From NCBI GenBank assembly GCA_003212615.1, contig QCPG01000009.1:1-44145 (forward strand): 44,145 nucleotides of DNA, read 5' to 3'. Both the position numbers and the translations under genes were made by a program. Origin of the DNA: Prochlorococcus sp. AG-436-E22. Its GTDB lineage: Bacteria; Cyanobacteriota; Cyanobacteriia; PCC-6307; Cyanobiaceae. Shown in pieces: positions 1-11,697 of this stretch (positions are counted from its first letter, which is position 1; each line of letters starts with the position of its first letter). A model generated the notes under the pieces. It made no database searches. It saw only the letters and a list, made by a program, of their open reading frames with translations, and was not told where the DNA came from.

Positions 1-416
1 ACCAATGATTTTGCATAATTAACCATTTCTGGAACTATATGAAGAACATCTTTTCTTGATTTCTTAAGTTTATGTTTAAGATGAATATCACTTGTTGCAA
101 TAAAAGTATGTATTCTTTTTTTTGGAGCGGCACTTATTGCTTCATAACATGCTTTTATATCCCCTTTGGACGCCCTAGCTAGACCACATATTACAGGACC
201 ATTTTCTTTTCCTACAACGTTGGCAATTTTATTAACAGCTTTAAAATCTCCCGGGCTTGCAAATGGGAATCCAGCCTCAATAACATCTACTCCTAATCTT
301 GCTAATTGATGTGCAATAGCAAGCTTTTCTTCAAGATTTAAACTAGCACCAGGAGATTGCTCTCCATCTCGAAGAGTTGTATCAAAGATCAAAATTCTTC
401 CAGGATCTTTTGACAT
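1..416 (-). CDS. leuA: 2-isopropylmalate synthase, N-terminal part (gene runs off the left edge)
   Basis: Minus-strand translation [51 protein letters not shown], the [12 protein letters not shown] motif of the LeuA family; start CAT at 414-416. Confidence 0.93.
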   Translation of the reverse strand, partial: MSKDPGRILIFDTTLRDGEQSPGASLNLEEKLAIAHQLARLGVDVIEAGFPFASPGDFKAVNKIANVVGKENGPVICGLARASKGDIKACYEAISAAPKKRIHTFIATSDIHLKHKLKKSRKDVLHIVPEMVNYAKSL

Positions 417-641
417 TAGGTTACATTACTTGATCTTATATTAAGCTAATTAAAAAAAATTGACTAGATTTTTGTGCATTAAAAACTTCTATTGAGTTTA
501 TAACTTAACAATATTGGTTAAATTTTAGAAAAAAAAAACAAAATACTTTATTTATTAAAGTATTGTTTTAAGATTAAGGCTTGCTTTTTATAAAAGGTTA
601 ATTTTGATTTTTTTAGAATTGCAGGCATAAGTAATAAAAAT

Positions 642-2225
642 ATGAATGGGCAATACCCAAAAAAGAATTTTTTAGGTCAATTAGCGATAGTTTTACATGC
701 ACATCTTCCTTATGTCAGAAAAAATGAAAAAAACTCTTTAGAAGAAGATTGGTTATTTCAGGCGATTTTAGAATGCTATATACCACTACTTCAAGTCATA
801 GAATCTTCCAAAAAAGAAAATCCTTTAAGTACAAAACTTACAATTAGTTTATCTCCGACATTGTTATCACTTCTTGATAATAAACAAATAAAGGAAACTT
901 TCCCAAGTTGGATTAAAACCAGGATTGATTTCTTAAACGAGCTACCACAAAAAGAAAAAAATGCCTCAGCATTTTTAATGAAGAATCTCAATGAAAAATA
1001 CTTATATTGGCAAGAATGTTCTGGAAATTTAATTGAGAAGTTTAAAGTTTTAAATAAATCTGGAAATTTAGATATTCTTACTTGTGCTGCCACACATGGA
1101 TATTTACCAATCCTAAGAGAGAATCCTGAAACGGTTAAAGGACAAATTCATACAGCCATTAGGAGCCATGAAAATATTTTTGGAGTTAAGCCTTTAGGTA
1201 TTTGGTTGCCTGAATGTGCATATTATGAAAATTTAGATCAAATACTCTTTAATTCTGGGATTAGATACGCAATCTTAGATGGTCATGGAATTCTAAATGC
1301 CACTCCAAGGCCTAGGTATGGTGTTTATGCTCCAATCTGCTCAAAAAAAGGAGTTGCTTTCTTCGGAAGAGATAGTGAGTCAACCTTACCAGTTTGGTCT
1401 GCTAAGGATGGCTTCCCAGGGGATAGAGTTTATAGAGAATTTCATAAAGATTTGGGGTGGGAATTACCTCTCTCTAATCTCCAAAAGAAGGGCATTTCCA
1501 GTAAAAGGCCTTTGGGATTAAAATACTATAAGATTACAGATGAAAAAGCAAAACTAGGGGAAAAGGAGTTTTATTTAGAAAATGAAGCTATAAAAAAGGC
1601 TGAGGAACATGCTAATGATTATCTTCTTGAGAGATCCAAACAATTAAAAAAATTAACTTTATCTTCTTCCTTCGTACCATTATTGGTAGCTCCATTTGAT
1701 GCTGAGTTGTTTGGACATTGGTGGTATGAGGGACCTCTTTTTATTTACAATATTTTAAAGAACTCTAGTAAATATTCAATTAAGCTTACAAATTTAAAAG
1801 AATTTTTAACTCAAAAGCCAAATCTTCAGATTTGTAATCCATCACCATCAAGCTGGGGGCAAGGTGGTTATCATAATTACTGGATTAATGATGCAAATGC
1901 ATGGATCGTTCCAGAGATCACAAAAGCAGGATCAGCTTTTGTTGATTTATGCTCTAAAAAATCTAACAATGATTTATCTATAAGACTTTTCAATCAGGCA
2001 GCAAGAGAATTACTTCTCTCTGAGTCCTCTGATTGGAGTTTTATCCTCCGAGCTGGAACTACTACTGAGCTTGCAAAAGAGAGGATAAAAAGACACTTAT
2101 CTAGGTTCTGGAAATTAGTTGAAATGATTAAAAATCATTCCAATATTAATTGGGAATTTCTACAAGATATTGAGGATGAAGATAAAGTTTTCCCAGATAT
2201 TAATATTGATGATTGGCGAAAATAA
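642..2225 (+). CDS. Glycoside hydrolase family 57 / DUF1957-type 1,4-alpha-glucan branching enzyme-like protein
   Basis: 527 aa ORF; AIVLHAHLPYVR, GIWLPECAYY and APFDAELFGHWWYEGP motifs typical of GH57. Confidence 0.85.
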   Translation: MNGQYPKKNFLGQLAIVLHAHLPYVRKNEKNSLEEDWLFQAILECYIPLLQVIESSKKENPLSTKLTISLSPTLLSLLDNKQIKETFPSWIKTRIDFLNELPQKEKNASAFLMKNLNEKYLYWQECSGNLIEKFKVLNKSGNLDILTCAATHGYLPILRENPETVKGQIHTAIRSHENIFGVKPLGIWLPECAYYENLDQILFNSGIRYAILDGHGILNATPRPRYGVYAPICSKKGVAFFGRDSESTLPVWSAKDGFPGDRVYREFHKDLGWELPLSNLQKKGISSKRPLGLKYYKITDEKAKLGEKEFYLENEAIKKAEEHANDYLLERSKQLKKLTLSSSFVPLLVAPFDAELFGHWWYEGPLFIYNILKNSSKYSIKLTNLKEFLTQKPNLQICNPSPSSWGQGGYHNYWINDANAWIVPEITKAGSAFVDLCSKKSNNDLSIRLFNQAARELLLSESSDWSFILRAGTTTELAKERIKRHLSRFWKLVEMIKNHSNINWEFLQDIEDEDKVFPDINIDDWRK

Positions 2226-2230
2226 AAATA

Positions 2231-3442
2231 CTAATTTAAATTAAGCATTCCAAGTTTTACTTTTAGAGGTGAATTTATAAACATCTTACACATGACATAA
2301 ATTAGTTTTGGAAGAGGAAGTGTATTCGTTAGAAAACCTACCCATTCTTTGGTAGATAGCCTAAAGAAATTTGAGAAAAAGCTTCTTAATCTACTTTCAT
2401 CAAAACTCATTAATCTTTGAAGACCATATCGGTAAAGTTTATGCCTTTGTGTTAATTCGTAAGGCCATAGGACGTTCCAACCTTTTGTGGCTAGCTCTAG
2501 GGAACTTAGATTAGGTTCTTTTAAAAAGATTGCTAATTTTTCTGCTAGTAGTGGAGCCCTTCTTAATAAAGATCCGATCATATATCCAGACGCAGGATGC
2601 ACCATACTTGCTGCTCCTCCAAAACCAAGTACAAATTGTTTTTTGAATGGGAGAGGTAAATTCATGGGGAAAAGACAATTCTCTTCATGAAAAATTTCAC
2701 TTACATTAATACCCTTACTATTCAGCCTGTTAAAAAGTCGTTTTTTAAGATCTTCTTGCGATAATGCTGGATAACTGGCTAATGAAGTTTCTTCTACAAA
2801 ATAAGTTTCATTTCCTAAATCCATTGCATAAAGAAATGAAGGAGAGTATAACTTTTCTTCTTTGTTTAAATGATTTGGACGAAAATCCATTAAGACAAAC
2901 TGTTCATTCTTAACAGGTGGCGAAGAGAATTTCCCCACAATTCCATATGCAGCTTGCTGAGCAATTTGATTTTGAAAGGGCCTTTTTACAAAATTACTTT
3001 TATGCCCACTTGCATCAATAACTAACCTTGCTTTTATTGTTAGACCTGAAAAACAAATCACTTCAGATAGTTTGTTTTTCTCTGTAATATCTGTAGCCGT
3101 TTCATTCAACCATTCAATACCTTTGCATTTTTTTAGCAATTCATTTTGAAAGGCTTCTTGATTTATTAAACCATAATCGTAATTATGTTTTGTTGGGAGA
3201 TTCCCCTTTTTGTTTTCACCATTACCAAAAAAACTAACTGTCTTACCCCATCGGTGAGATAATAAATTCTCTAATCCTAATTCTTCTAATTCAGATGCCC
3301 ATATGCCATATGTATTCTCCCATTTTTCATTTGGAGATTTTGTGGATATTCCTTTTATATTTAGATCCTGCTTAGCTAATTCAGAAGCTAAACATAACGC
3401 TGCAGGACCTGAACCTAAAATTAAAATATCAAGTACTTTCAT
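2231..3442 (-). CDS. crtL: Lycopene cyclase (CrtL type)
   Basis: 403 aa; N-terminal dinucleotide-binding motif LILGSGPAALCLASELA, TYGIWASELEELGL, GGAASMVHPASGYMIG. Confidence 0.85.
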   Translation of the reverse strand: MKVLDILILGSGPAALCLASELAKQDLNIKGISTKSPNEKWENTYGIWASELEELGLENLLSHRWGKTVSFFGNGENKKGNLPTKHNYDYGLINQEAFQNELLKKCKGIEWLNETATDITEKNKLSEVICFSGLTIKARLVIDASGHKSNFVKRPFQNQIAQQAAYGIVGKFSSPPVKNEQFVLMDFRPNHLNKEEKLYSPSFLYAMDLGNETYFVEETSLASYPALSQEDLKKRLFNRLNSKGINVSEIFHEENCLFPMNLPLPFKKQFVLGFGGAASMVHPASGYMIGSLLRRAPLLAEKLAIFLKEPNLSSLELATKGWNVLWPYELTQRHKLYRYGLQRLMSFDESRLRSFFSNFFRLSTKEWVGFLTNTLPLPKLIYVMCKMFINSPLKVKLGMLNLN

Positions 3443-3465
3443 ATTATTTATTTACCATTCGTATT

Positions 3466-6063
3466 TTAATTTTCTTCCACTGAGCTAAGTTGATCTGTTT
3501 CCTCTATTTGTTCACGAGGAACTAAAACAACTTCTGATAAATGATCACCTTCATCCAATCTTTGTAATTTTACTCCAGTAGCAGCTCTAGATTGCTGAGA
3601 AATCTTATCTGCGTTTGTTCTTACTATTACACCTTTTTCGGTCACAAAAAGTAACTCTTCTCCTTCTCCAAGCACCTTAAGACACACTAGTACATCATCT
3701 TTGATTCTGAATTTTATCGCTCTCAAACCCATCCCTGCTCTTTTTTGTAATCTAAACTGAGTTACAGGTACTCTCTTACCCAACCCAAATGCACTCGCTA
3801 TTAATACCCAGGGACCATCTGAAGAGTTGGGCTCAAGATTATCTTCAATTTCTTTATTAGAGTCATCAATTTTAGCTAATTGATCAACCAAATCAGATGT
3901 CAAAACATCCATAGAAACTAGATTGTCTCCCTCTCTCAGGTTCATTGATTTAACCCCTCTTGCGGTCCTGCCAAGTGGCCTTAATTCATTTATATCTAGT
4001 CTGAAATGAATAGCCATTCCTGTTCTTGATCCAATTAAAACACTATCGCCCTCTTTTGATAATCTGACCCACATTAGAGCGTCTCCATTTTCAAGATTAA
4101 TTGCTATTAATCCATTTGAGCGAATTTTTGAGAAAGCAGAAAGTGAAGTTCTTTTTATAAAGCCTGCTTTTGTTAGCATTAGTAAATAACAATCGTTATC
4201 AAAAGAATCTACAGCAACAATTGAAGTTATTTTTTCTTCTCTTGGGATTGGGAGAAGTTGAACTGATGGAGTGCCTTTTGCTGTTCTGCTACTCATAGGA
4301 ACTCTATATGCTGGGAGAGCATAAGCTACTCCTCTATCACTGAAAAGCAAAAGAGTATCATGATCATTACAGCTTATAAATAATTTCACGTCATCATCTT
4401 CTTGAGTCTTTGTACCAGCTTTACCCCTTGACCCACGACTGGTAGATTCAAACTCATTAATAGGCATTCTTTTTAAATAACCTGCTTCAGTTAATAGAAC
4501 CACTGATCTGTCATTAGCTATAAGATCAATATCATCTAGTCCACCCCCTAAATCTAATATTTCTGTTTTTCTGGGAGAAGCGAATCTTTCATTTATTTTT
4601 TCAAGTTCTTCAAGAATAATTTCAAGAATTTTTTCTTTACTATTTAATATTTGCTTATATTGGTTAATTTTTTGTGTTAATTCATCGTGTTCTGCTTTAA
4701 TTTTATCTGCCTCAAGAGCTGTTAATCTTCTTAATTGCATTTGTAAAATCGCATCTGCCTGTGTGGAAGATAATTCATGATCCGTTTGTAATTTTTCTCT
4801 AGCTGTAACAGTATCTTTTGCTGATCTTATTAGAGTGATAATTTCATCCATTGCACCTAAGGCTAATAAAAGACCCTTTACAATGTGATCTCTTTCTTCT
4901 GCTTTTTTTAATAAAAATCCTGTTCTTCTCCTTATTGTCTCTACCCTAAAATCTAGAAAAACATCTAACATTTTCCTAAGAGAAAGAGTTGTGGGCTCTC
5001 CTTTAACTAAAGCTAGAATATTTGCACTAAAGTTATTTTGTAGCGGTGTTAACTTAAATAAATTATTTAAAACCACTTGTGGATAGGCATCTCTTTTCAA
5101 CTCAATAACAATCCTCATCCCATCTCGATCACTTTCATCTCTAATATCAGAAATACCTTCTAATTTTTTTTCATTAACCATATCTGCAATTCTCTCTATC
5201 AAGGCCGCTTTATTAGTTTGAAAAGGGAGTTCCGTAATTATAACGGCATCTTTTTCTGCTCTGCCAGCCGACTTGATTTGCTCAATATTTGCTACCCCTC
5301 TCATAGTTATTGAACCTCTTCCTGTTTTGAAAGTTTCTCTGATACCATCTTTCCCTAAGATTTGACCTCCAGTAGGAAAATCAGGACCCTTAATTAGTTC
5401 AAAAAGTTCTCTATCTTCAATCGAAGGGTTTTTAATTATAGATTTGAGACCATTGATTAATTCTCCTAAGTTATGGGGTGGAATATTAGTTGCCATTCCT
5501 ACTGCTATTCCAGATGATCCATTTAAAAGTAGTTGAGGGATTCTTGCAGGTAAGACTGTTGGCTCTTGTTGAGAACCGTCAAAGTTATCAGCGAAATCTA
5601 CTGTTTCAGATTCAATATCCTCTAGTAAACTTTCATCTGTAAGAGATTGCAGACGAGATTCTGTATATCTCATTGCTGCTGGAGGATCGTTATCTACAGA
5701 ACCAAAGTTTCCATGACCATCTATAAGTGGCATCCGCATTGAAAAATCCTGTGCCATTCTAACCAAAGCATCATAGACAGCAGTGTCACCATGAGGGTGG
5801 TATTTCCCAAGTACTTCTCCAACAACCCTTGCACATTTTCTATAAGGTCTACCGCTAGTCAAACCAAGTTCATACATCGCATAAAGAATTCTTCTATGAA
5901 CAGGCTTTAATCCATCCCTTGCATCTGGAAGTGCACGACCAACTATAACGCTCATTGCATACTCTAGATAAGAGCGAGACATCTCATTTCTTAAGTCGGT
6001 CTGAATAATTCGATCGTTATCTTCGCTTAATCCAGAATTGTCGGAATCTACAATATCAGACAT
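3466..6063 (-). CDS. gyrA: DNA gyrase/topoisomerase IV subunit A
   Basis: 865 aa; [56 protein letters not shown]. Confidence 0.95.
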   Translation of the reverse strand: MSDIVDSDNSGLSEDNDRIIQTDLRNEMSRSYLEYAMSVIVGRALPDARDGLKPVHRRILYAMYELGLTSGRPYRKCARVVGEVLGKYHPHGDTAVYDALVRMAQDFSMRMPLIDGHGNFGSVDNDPPAAMRYTESRLQSLTDESLLEDIESETVDFADNFDGSQQEPTVLPARIPQLLLNGSSGIAVGMATNIPPHNLGELINGLKSIIKNPSIEDRELFELIKGPDFPTGGQILGKDGIRETFKTGRGSITMRGVANIEQIKSAGRAEKDAVIITELPFQTNKAALIERIADMVNEKKLEGISDIRDESDRDGMRIVIELKRDAYPQVVLNNLFKLTPLQNNFSANILALVKGEPTTLSLRKMLDVFLDFRVETIRRRTGFLLKKAEERDHIVKGLLLALGAMDEIITLIRSAKDTVTAREKLQTDHELSSTQADAILQMQLRRLTALEADKIKAEHDELTQKINQYKQILNSKEKILEIILEELEKINERFASPRKTEILDLGGGLDDIDLIANDRSVVLLTEAGYLKRMPINEFESTSRGSRGKAGTKTQEDDDVKLFISCNDHDTLLLFSDRGVAYALPAYRVPMSSRTAKGTPSVQLLPIPREEKITSIVAVDSFDNDCYLLMLTKAGFIKRTSLSAFSKIRSNGLIAINLENGDALMWVRLSKEGDSVLIGSRTGMAIHFRLDINELRPLGRTARGVKSMNLREGDNLVSMDVLTSDLVDQLAKIDDSNKEIEDNLEPNSSDGPWVLIASAFGLGKRVPVTQFRLQKRAGMGLRAIKFRIKDDVLVCLKVLGEGEELLFVTEKGVIVRTNADKISQQSRAATGVKLQRLDEGDHLSEVVLVPREQIEETDQLSSVEEN

Positions 6064-6230
6064 ACAAAAAACCTTTTTTTAATAATAATCGTTTCTTGTC
6101 ATAATGAAGAAAAAAAAAGATATATTTAATTCTCAAATACTCACATTTACACATAAATTTAAAAAAAAACTGTTGTTTTTGAATAAACCTTGGCTTATTA
6201 CCCCTTTAGTTGTTAATTTAATCAGAATAA

Positions 6231-7406
6231 ATGAAAAATTCCGTGAATATTGAACTTGGTATAAACAAAAAAGTCAGAAGGGCTTATGGCATTGATGAAA
6301 TAGCTTTAGTTCCGGGCAAAAAAACGCTTGACTATGATTTGACTGACACTTCCTGGTCAATAGGTGATTTAAAAAGAGAAGTCCCAATTATAGCTAGCGC
6401 AATGGATAGTGTTGTTGATGTTAATACAGCTGTAGAACTTACCAAATTAGGTGCCTTAGGGGTCATTAATATGGAGGGCATACAAACAAGATATAAAAAC
6501 CCTGATGAAATATTTAATCAAATAGCATCTGTTGGAAAAAATGATTTTGTTCCATTAATGCAGAACATATACAGTGAACCCGTCAAGGAGGAATTGATTC
6601 TACAGAGAATAAATGAGGTTAAAGAAAGAGGAGGCATAGCTGCTTTTAGTGGAACTCCTCAAGCTGCCATTAAATTTAAAGAAACACTTAAAAATTCCAA
6701 AATAGATATATTCTTCCTTCAAGGAACAGTCGTGTCAACAGAGCATCTTGGTTTAGAAGGTAAGGAAACCTTAAATATTAAACATCTCTGTCAATCTATG
6801 AATGTCCCAGTTGTAGCTGGTAATTGTGTAACATATGAGGTTGCCAAACTTCTTATGGAGGCTGGAGTAGCAGGATTAATGGTTGGTATTGGTCCCGGGG
6901 CGGCATGTACTTCAAGAGGTGTATTGGGGATTGGAATTCCTCAAGCTACTGCAATTGCTGATTGTAGTTCAGCTAGAGATGATTATTATAAAGAAAGTGG
7001 CCGTTATATCCCTATTATTGGTGATGGAGGAATTGTTACAGGCGGAGATATTTGTAAATGTTTAGCATGTGGTGCAGATGCTGTAATGATTGGCTCGCCA
7101 ATAGCTAAATCCTCAAATGCTCCAGGTAAAGGATTTCACTGGGGTATGGCTACTCCAAGTCCAATATTGCCTAGAGGGACAAGAATTGAAGTTGGCTCCA
7201 CAGGATCTTTAGAAAGGATAATTAGAGGCCCTGCCTTGCTTGATGATGGTACACATAATTTATTAGGGGCAATTAGAACATCAATGAGTACTCTTGGAGC
7301 TAAAAACATCAAAGAAATGCAAGAGGTTGAAATAGTTATTGCACCATCTCTTCTAACAGAGGGTAAGGTTTATCAAAAAGCTCAACAGCTTGGAATGGGT
7401 AAATAA
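6231..7406 (+). CDS. guaB: IMP dehydrogenase, GuaB3-type family protein
   Basis: 391 aa; IASAMDSVVDVNTAVELTKLGALGVINMEG, GPGAACTSRGVLGIGIPQATAIADC. Confidence 0.9.
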   Translation: MKNSVNIELGINKKVRRAYGIDEIALVPGKKTLDYDLTDTSWSIGDLKREVPIIASAMDSVVDVNTAVELTKLGALGVINMEGIQTRYKNPDEIFNQIASVGKNDFVPLMQNIYSEPVKEELILQRINEVKERGGIAAFSGTPQAAIKFKETLKNSKIDIFFLQGTVVSTEHLGLEGKETLNIKHLCQSMNVPVVAGNCVTYEVAKLLMEAGVAGLMVGIGPGAACTSRGVLGIGIPQATAIADCSSARDDYYKESGRYIPIIGDGGIVTGGDICKCLACGADAVMIGSPIAKSSNAPGKGFHWGMATPSPILPRGTRIEVGSTGSLERIIRGPALLDDGTHNLLGAIRTSMSTLGAKNIKEMQEVEIVIAPSLLTEGKVYQKAQQLGMGK

Positions 7407-7488
7407 TTTGTCATTCATCAAATTAGAACCCCTTAGTTATTTTTCATTAAAATTGAACAAATCTCGCATTAAGAGTTATTATTAAAAA

Positions 7489-7547
7489 ATGGGGGAAACC
7501 TCATACTCCTCACACACTAAATAGCCCGATTAATCGGGCTTTTTTTG
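7489..7547 (+). ncRNA. yfr1: Yfr1 small RNA
   Basis: GGGGGAAACCTCATACTCCTCACACACTAAATAGCCCGATTAATCGGGCTTTTTTT: unpaired ACTCCTCACACAC motif, perfect 18-nt terminator palindrome, guaB-trxA location as known for Prochlorococcus Yfr1. Confidence 0.93.
7523..7547 (+). terminator. Intrinsic terminator of Yfr1
   Basis: AGCCCGATTAATCGGGCT followed by a T run. Confidence 0.9.
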
Positions 7548-7636
7548 ATATTTTGTTACTTATATTATTTTATCTGTAATGAAATCATCACTTAAAAGAA
7601 TAGCCTGCTAAATTTTCTAAAAGGAATATTTAAATT

Positions 7637-7960
7637 ATGTCATCAGCTCCAGCCGTAACTGATTCTTCATTTGATAAGGATGTACTGCAAAGTGCTCTGC
7701 CAGTATTGGTTGATTTTTGGGCGCCATGGTGCGGTCCATGTAGGATGGTTGCGCCAGTGGTAGAAGAAATCTCTAAAGACTTTGAAGGGAAAATTAAAGT
7801 TTTTAAATTAAACACAGATGAGAACCCAAATGTTGCGAGTCAATATGGAATTAGAAGTATTCCAACGTTAATGATCTTTAAAGGAGGTCAAAAGGTAGAT
7901 ACTGTGGTTGGAGCTGTTCCAAAAGCAACTCTTTCTAGCACTTTAACTAAGCATCTATAA
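7637..7960 (+). CDS. trxA: Thioredoxin
   Basis: 107 aa with [17 protein letters not shown] active site. Confidence 0.96.
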   Translation: MSSAPAVTDSSFDKDVLQSALPVLVDFWAPWCGPCRMVAPVVEEISKDFEGKIKVFKLNTDENPNVASQYGIRSIPTLMIFKGGQKVDTVVGAVPKATLSSTLTKHL

Positions 7961-7969
7961 AAAAGAGTT

Positions 7970-8587
7970 TTGCATAAAATTGGACTTGTAGACTATGGAA
8001 TGGGTAACATTCATTCCGTAACAAAATCTCTAGAAAGTCTTGGAGAAGAAATACTCTTAATTAAAAACTTTAGTGAATCAAAGGATTGTAAGGCGATAAT
8101 ACTTCCTGGAGTTGGAGCATTTGATCCTGCAATGTTTAATCTTATAAATATGGATTTGATAACTGATTTGAAAAATTGGATTAATAGTGGGAAGTCTTTT
8201 TTAGGTATTTGTTTAGGTCTTCAACTCCTTTTTGAATCTAGTGATGAAGGAAAAGTTAAAGGACTAGGCATAGTAAAGGGCAAAATACAAAAAATACCTA
8301 ATATAGTTAACCAAAGAATCCCTCACATGGGTTGGTGCCAACTTTTACCTAAAAAAACAAATACTTTATTAGATCTAGAAGAATTAAATGATTGGGTATA
8401 TTTTGTACATTCCTATCATGCGATTCCAGATGACTTAAATATTATTGCAGCTCAGGTTAATTATGGTTCTGAAAAATTAACAGCGATAATTGAGAGTGAT
8501 AATTTATTAGCTTGTCAATTTCATCCAGAAAAATCTGGTAAAACGGGGCAAAAACTTTTGAGAAGATGGTTGAATAATATTCAATAA
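7970..8587 (+). CDS. hisH: Imidazole glycerol phosphate synthase, glutamine amidotransferase subunit
   Basis: 205 aa; VDYGMGNIHSVTKSLE, FLGICLGLQLLFE, QFHPEKSG; TTG start. Confidence 0.95.
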   Translation: MHKIGLVDYGMGNIHSVTKSLESLGEEILLIKNFSESKDCKAIILPGVGAFDPAMFNLINMDLITDLKNWINSGKSFLGICLGLQLLFESSDEGKVKGLGIVKGKIQKIPNIVNQRIPHMGWCQLLPKKTNTLLDLEELNDWVYFVHSYHAIPDDLNIIAAQVNYGSEKLTAIIESDNLLACQFHPEKSGKTGQKLLRRWLNNIQ

Positions 8588-8599
8588 CTAATATTATCG

Positions 8600-9199
8600 A
8601 TGAAGACAAACTTAAGATTAATAGGAGGTAAAAGACTACATAGTCCAAATAATAGTTATACAAGACCTACAACTTTGAGAGTTAGAGAGGCTATATTTAA
8701 TATATTGAAAAATAGAGTTGAGAATAGTAATTGGTTAGATTTATTTAGTGGAACAGGTGCTATATCTTGTGAAGCATATAATCATGGTGCAAAAAAAATT
8801 ATTGCAATTGAAAAAAACAAAAACAATTCAAAAATTTGTTTAAATAATCTACTTTCGTTGCAAGATATAGACAATAGAAAAAACGATATTGATGTTATTT
8901 GTAAAGACGTTTTGAACTGGACAAAACCAAATTACGAAAGAAACATATCATCTAAAATTATGAATTTGAAAAAATTAAAATTTGATTTTGTTTACCTCGA
9001 CCCTCCATATGAGGTGAATTTCCATGAATTAGTTTTAAATCAAATATTTAATTGTAATTTTTTAAAAAAAGATTCAATAGTTATTTGTGAACATTCTCAA
9101 AACCTATATATTAACAAAAAGAGTTTATGGGAAACTATAGATGTTAGAGACTATGGACAGTCAAGATTAACATTTTTAATCAAGGTCCAAAATTCCTGA
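8600..9199 (+). CDS. rsmD: 16S rRNA (guanine966-N2)-methyltransferase RsmD
   Basis: 199 aa; [39 protein letters not shown]. Confidence 0.92.
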   Translation: MKTNLRLIGGKRLHSPNNSYTRPTTLRVREAIFNILKNRVENSNWLDLFSGTGAISCEAYNHGAKKIIAIEKNKNNSKICLNNLLSLQDIDNRKNDIDVICKDVLNWTKPNYERNISSKIMNLKKLKFDFVYLDPPYEVNFHELVLNQIFNCNFLKKDSIVICEHSQNLYINKKSLWETIDVRDYGQSRLTFLIKVQNS

Positions 9200-9295
9200 A
9201 CCTCTTCTGTATTGATTCCATGCACTTACGAATAATCCGAGAAGAGTTATTGGAACCAACCCTAAAACAATTCCACATAGAAGAGGCTCGATCAT
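9176..9295 (-). CDS. petG: Cytochrome b6f complex subunit PetG
   Basis: Not in ORF track (39 aa): [39 protein letters not shown], near-canonical PetG. Confidence 0.95.
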   Translation of the reverse strand: MIEPLLCGIVLGLVPITLLGLFVSAWNQYRRGSGILDLD

Positions 9296-9350
9296 TTTTT
9301 TGCCTTTTTTGAATTTCTTATTCACAATTCTTACATAGAGATTATTTTTT

Positions 9351-9737
9351 GTGTCAACATCTTCATCATCTGCAGCAGAAAGAGACTTTAAAAAAGAATT
9401 CTTGAAAAAGTTTTTTATTGTTTTTGTGGTTTTATTAATATGTTTTTCAATATTTTTCTTAAATCCTAGTAAAAATAATAAATATATTATTGAAACTCTT
9501 GAGCTTAATGGATCTGCTAAGGAAGGAGACGCTCTTTTTAAGATAAATTGCGTTGGATGTCATGGAATTACAGCAAGAGGATTAGTGGGGCCAGACTTAC
9601 ACTCAATTACTCAACGTTTAAATGATAAAGAGATAATAAAACAAGTTACTGGTGGCCTTACACCTCCTATGCCAAGTTTTGAAATTGACCCTGTAAACAT
9701 GTCCAATTTATTAAAATATCTACATAGCCTAGAGTGA
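9351..9737 (+). CDS. cytM: Membrane-anchored c-type cytochrome, cytochrome cM-like
   Basis: 128 aa; one N-terminal TM helix, CVGCHG heme site, distal Met in PPMPSF. Confidence 0.82.
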   Translation: MSTSSSSAAERDFKKEFLKKFFIVFVVLLICFSIFFLNPSKNNKYIIETLELNGSAKEGDALFKINCVGCHGITARGLVGPDLHSITQRLNDKEIIKQVTGGLTPPMPSFEIDPVNMSNLLKYLHSLE

Positions 9738-10483
9738 TTTTGGAAAAAAATTTTTCTAATTTAAAAGTCATATTAGTTGAACCAAAAGGACCTTTAAATG
9801 TCGGGAGTGTTGCAAGATTATGTTCCAACTTTGAAGTTGAAGAATTAAGAATTGTTTCGCCAAAATGCGACATATTCTCTTTAGAAGCAAAAAAAATGGC
9901 GCTAAAGGGTCAAAAATATATTGATCATTGCAAGATTTTTGATAATCTTGAACAAGCTATTTTTGATTGTGATTTAGTTCTCGCATCTTGTGGAAGAATT
10001 GATGCAAGTAAAGATTCAAATTTTGAATCTTCTGAAGATATTTTTAATTGGACTTTGTCTTTTAAAAAGATAAGTAATTTAGCAATTATATTTGGCAGAG
10101 AAGATAGAGGTTTAACTAATAGTGAAATACTTCTGGCAAATAAAACTTTTAATATCCCAACTTCCCAGAATAATCCCTCTTTAAATCTTTCTCACGCAGT
10201 TTCAATAGTTTTGTATGAATTAAATAAGTCTGCTAATAAAAATTCTAAAAAGGAATTAGAATTGTTTAATCTTGCATCATCAAAACAAATTCATGATTCA
10301 TTTATGGAGATAGAGGAAATGCTTCTGCAAGTTGGATATCTTCTGAAACATACCTCAAGGGCAAAAATAAGTAAATTTAAGAATTACATTTTAAGAGCAA
10401 ATACATCAATGCACGAAATAAATGTTTTGAGAGGAATTGTGCATCAAATAAAATGGTTTTTGAATAATTCAAAAAATAATTAG
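9734..10483 (+). CDS. TrmH/SpoU family RNA methyltransferase (TrmJ-like)
   Basis: 249 aa; VEPKGPLNVGSVARLCSNF, IIFGREDRGLTNSE, NPSLNLSHAVSIVLYEL. Confidence 0.9.
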   Translation: MILEKNFSNLKVILVEPKGPLNVGSVARLCSNFEVEELRIVSPKCDIFSLEAKKMALKGQKYIDHCKIFDNLEQAIFDCDLVLASCGRIDASKDSNFESSEDIFNWTLSFKKISNLAIIFGREDRGLTNSEILLANKTFNIPTSQNNPSLNLSHAVSIVLYELNKSANKNSKKELELFNLASSKQIHDSFMEIEEMLLQVGYLLKHTSRAKISKFKNYILRANTSMHEINVLRGIVHQIKWFLNNSKNN

Positions 10484-10579
10484 GAACTTATAAATTAAAT
10501 TAGTTTTTATTTTTCTATAGTTTAAATTTGATATAGATATTTACTAAAAACATTTTCTGAAGTAACATCTATTGATTAT

Positions 10580-11692
10580 TTGAATATTAAGAAAACTAAA
10601 ACTGTGACTACAACAAAGAAAAGAAGAGTTTTTCCATTTACAGCTGTAATTGGTCAGGAAGAAATGAAATTAGCTCTCTTGTTAAATGTTATTGATCCAA
10701 GAATTGGAGGAGTGATGATAATGGGTGATAGAGGGACAGGGAAATCTACTACGATTAGGGCCTTAGCTGATTTGTTGCCTGCAATAGACGTTGTTAAAGA
10801 CGATCCATATAATAGTTCTCTAATTGATCCTGATTTGCAGAGTAAAGAAGTTTTGGAAAAACTTGTTCAAGGAGAAAATCTAGAGAGTATTCAAAAACAA
10901 GTACCTATGGTGGATTTACCTTTAGGGGCTACTGAAGACAGGCTTTGTGGAACTATAGATATAGAGAAGGCTTTGAGCGAAGGTGTTAAGGCCTTTGAAC
11001 CTGGATTATTGGCAAAAGCTAATAGGGGTTTACTATATGTTGATGAAGTGAATTTGCTAGATGATCATTTAGTAGATGTACTTTTAGATTCTGCTGCTTC
11101 CGGATGGAATACAGTTGAAAGGGAGGGAGTCTCAGTTCGACATCCTGCGAGGTTTGTACTTATTGGTTCAGGCAATCCAGAAGAAGGTGAGTTAAGGCCT
11201 CAGTTATTGGATAGGTTTGGAATGAGTGTTGAGGTCAAAACAGTTAGAGATGCTGAATTAAGGGTTCAGGTTGTAGATCAAAGAACTTCTTTTGACGATA
11301 ATCCTGATGAATTTTCATTGAGTGTTGCGAAACAACAGGATGAACTTCAACAAAAGGTTATTAAAGCTCAAGAAATATTGAACTCTGTTCAAATGGACGA
11401 TGACCTTAGATTGAATATTTCTGCAATCTGCGGAGAACTTGATGTTGATGGATTACGTGGAGATATTGTTACAAATCGATCGGCAAGGGCAATTGCAGCC
11501 TTTGAGGGCAGAAACGAAGTACAAGAAGATGACATTGCAAGGGTTATTTCTTGTTCTTTAAGACATAGACTAAGAAAAGATCCTCTAGAACAAGTTGATT
11601 CAGGTGAAAGAGTTATTCAAGCTTTTTGTAAAGTATTTGACTTAGATGAAAAAGATAATCTTTCAAAATTTCAATTGTCTGCAGAAGCTTAA
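10580..11692 (+). CDS. chlI: Magnesium chelatase ATPase subunit I
   Basis: 370 aa; [45 protein letters not shown]. Confidence 0.96.
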   Translation: MNIKKTKTVTTTKKRRVFPFTAVIGQEEMKLALLLNVIDPRIGGVMIMGDRGTGKSTTIRALADLLPAIDVVKDDPYNSSLIDPDLQSKEVLEKLVQGENLESIQKQVPMVDLPLGATEDRLCGTIDIEKALSEGVKAFEPGLLAKANRGLLYVDEVNLLDDHLVDVLLDSAASGWNTVEREGVSVRHPARFVLIGSGNPEEGELRPQLLDRFGMSVEVKTVRDAELRVQVVDQRTSFDDNPDEFSLSVAKQQDELQQKVIKAQEILNSVQMDDDLRLNISAICGELDVDGLRGDIVTNRSARAIAAFEGRNEVQEDDIARVISCSLRHRLRKDPLEQVDSGERVIQAFCKVFDLDEKDNLSKFQLSAEA

Positions 11693-11697
11693 TTACA

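Noticed and set aside
791-1093. 100-aa minus-strand ORF
   Set aside because: Antisense within the GH57 gene; translation Phe/Ser/Leu-rich shadow.
1297-1521. 74-aa plus-strand ORF
   Set aside because: Alternate frame within GH57, no recognisable motif.
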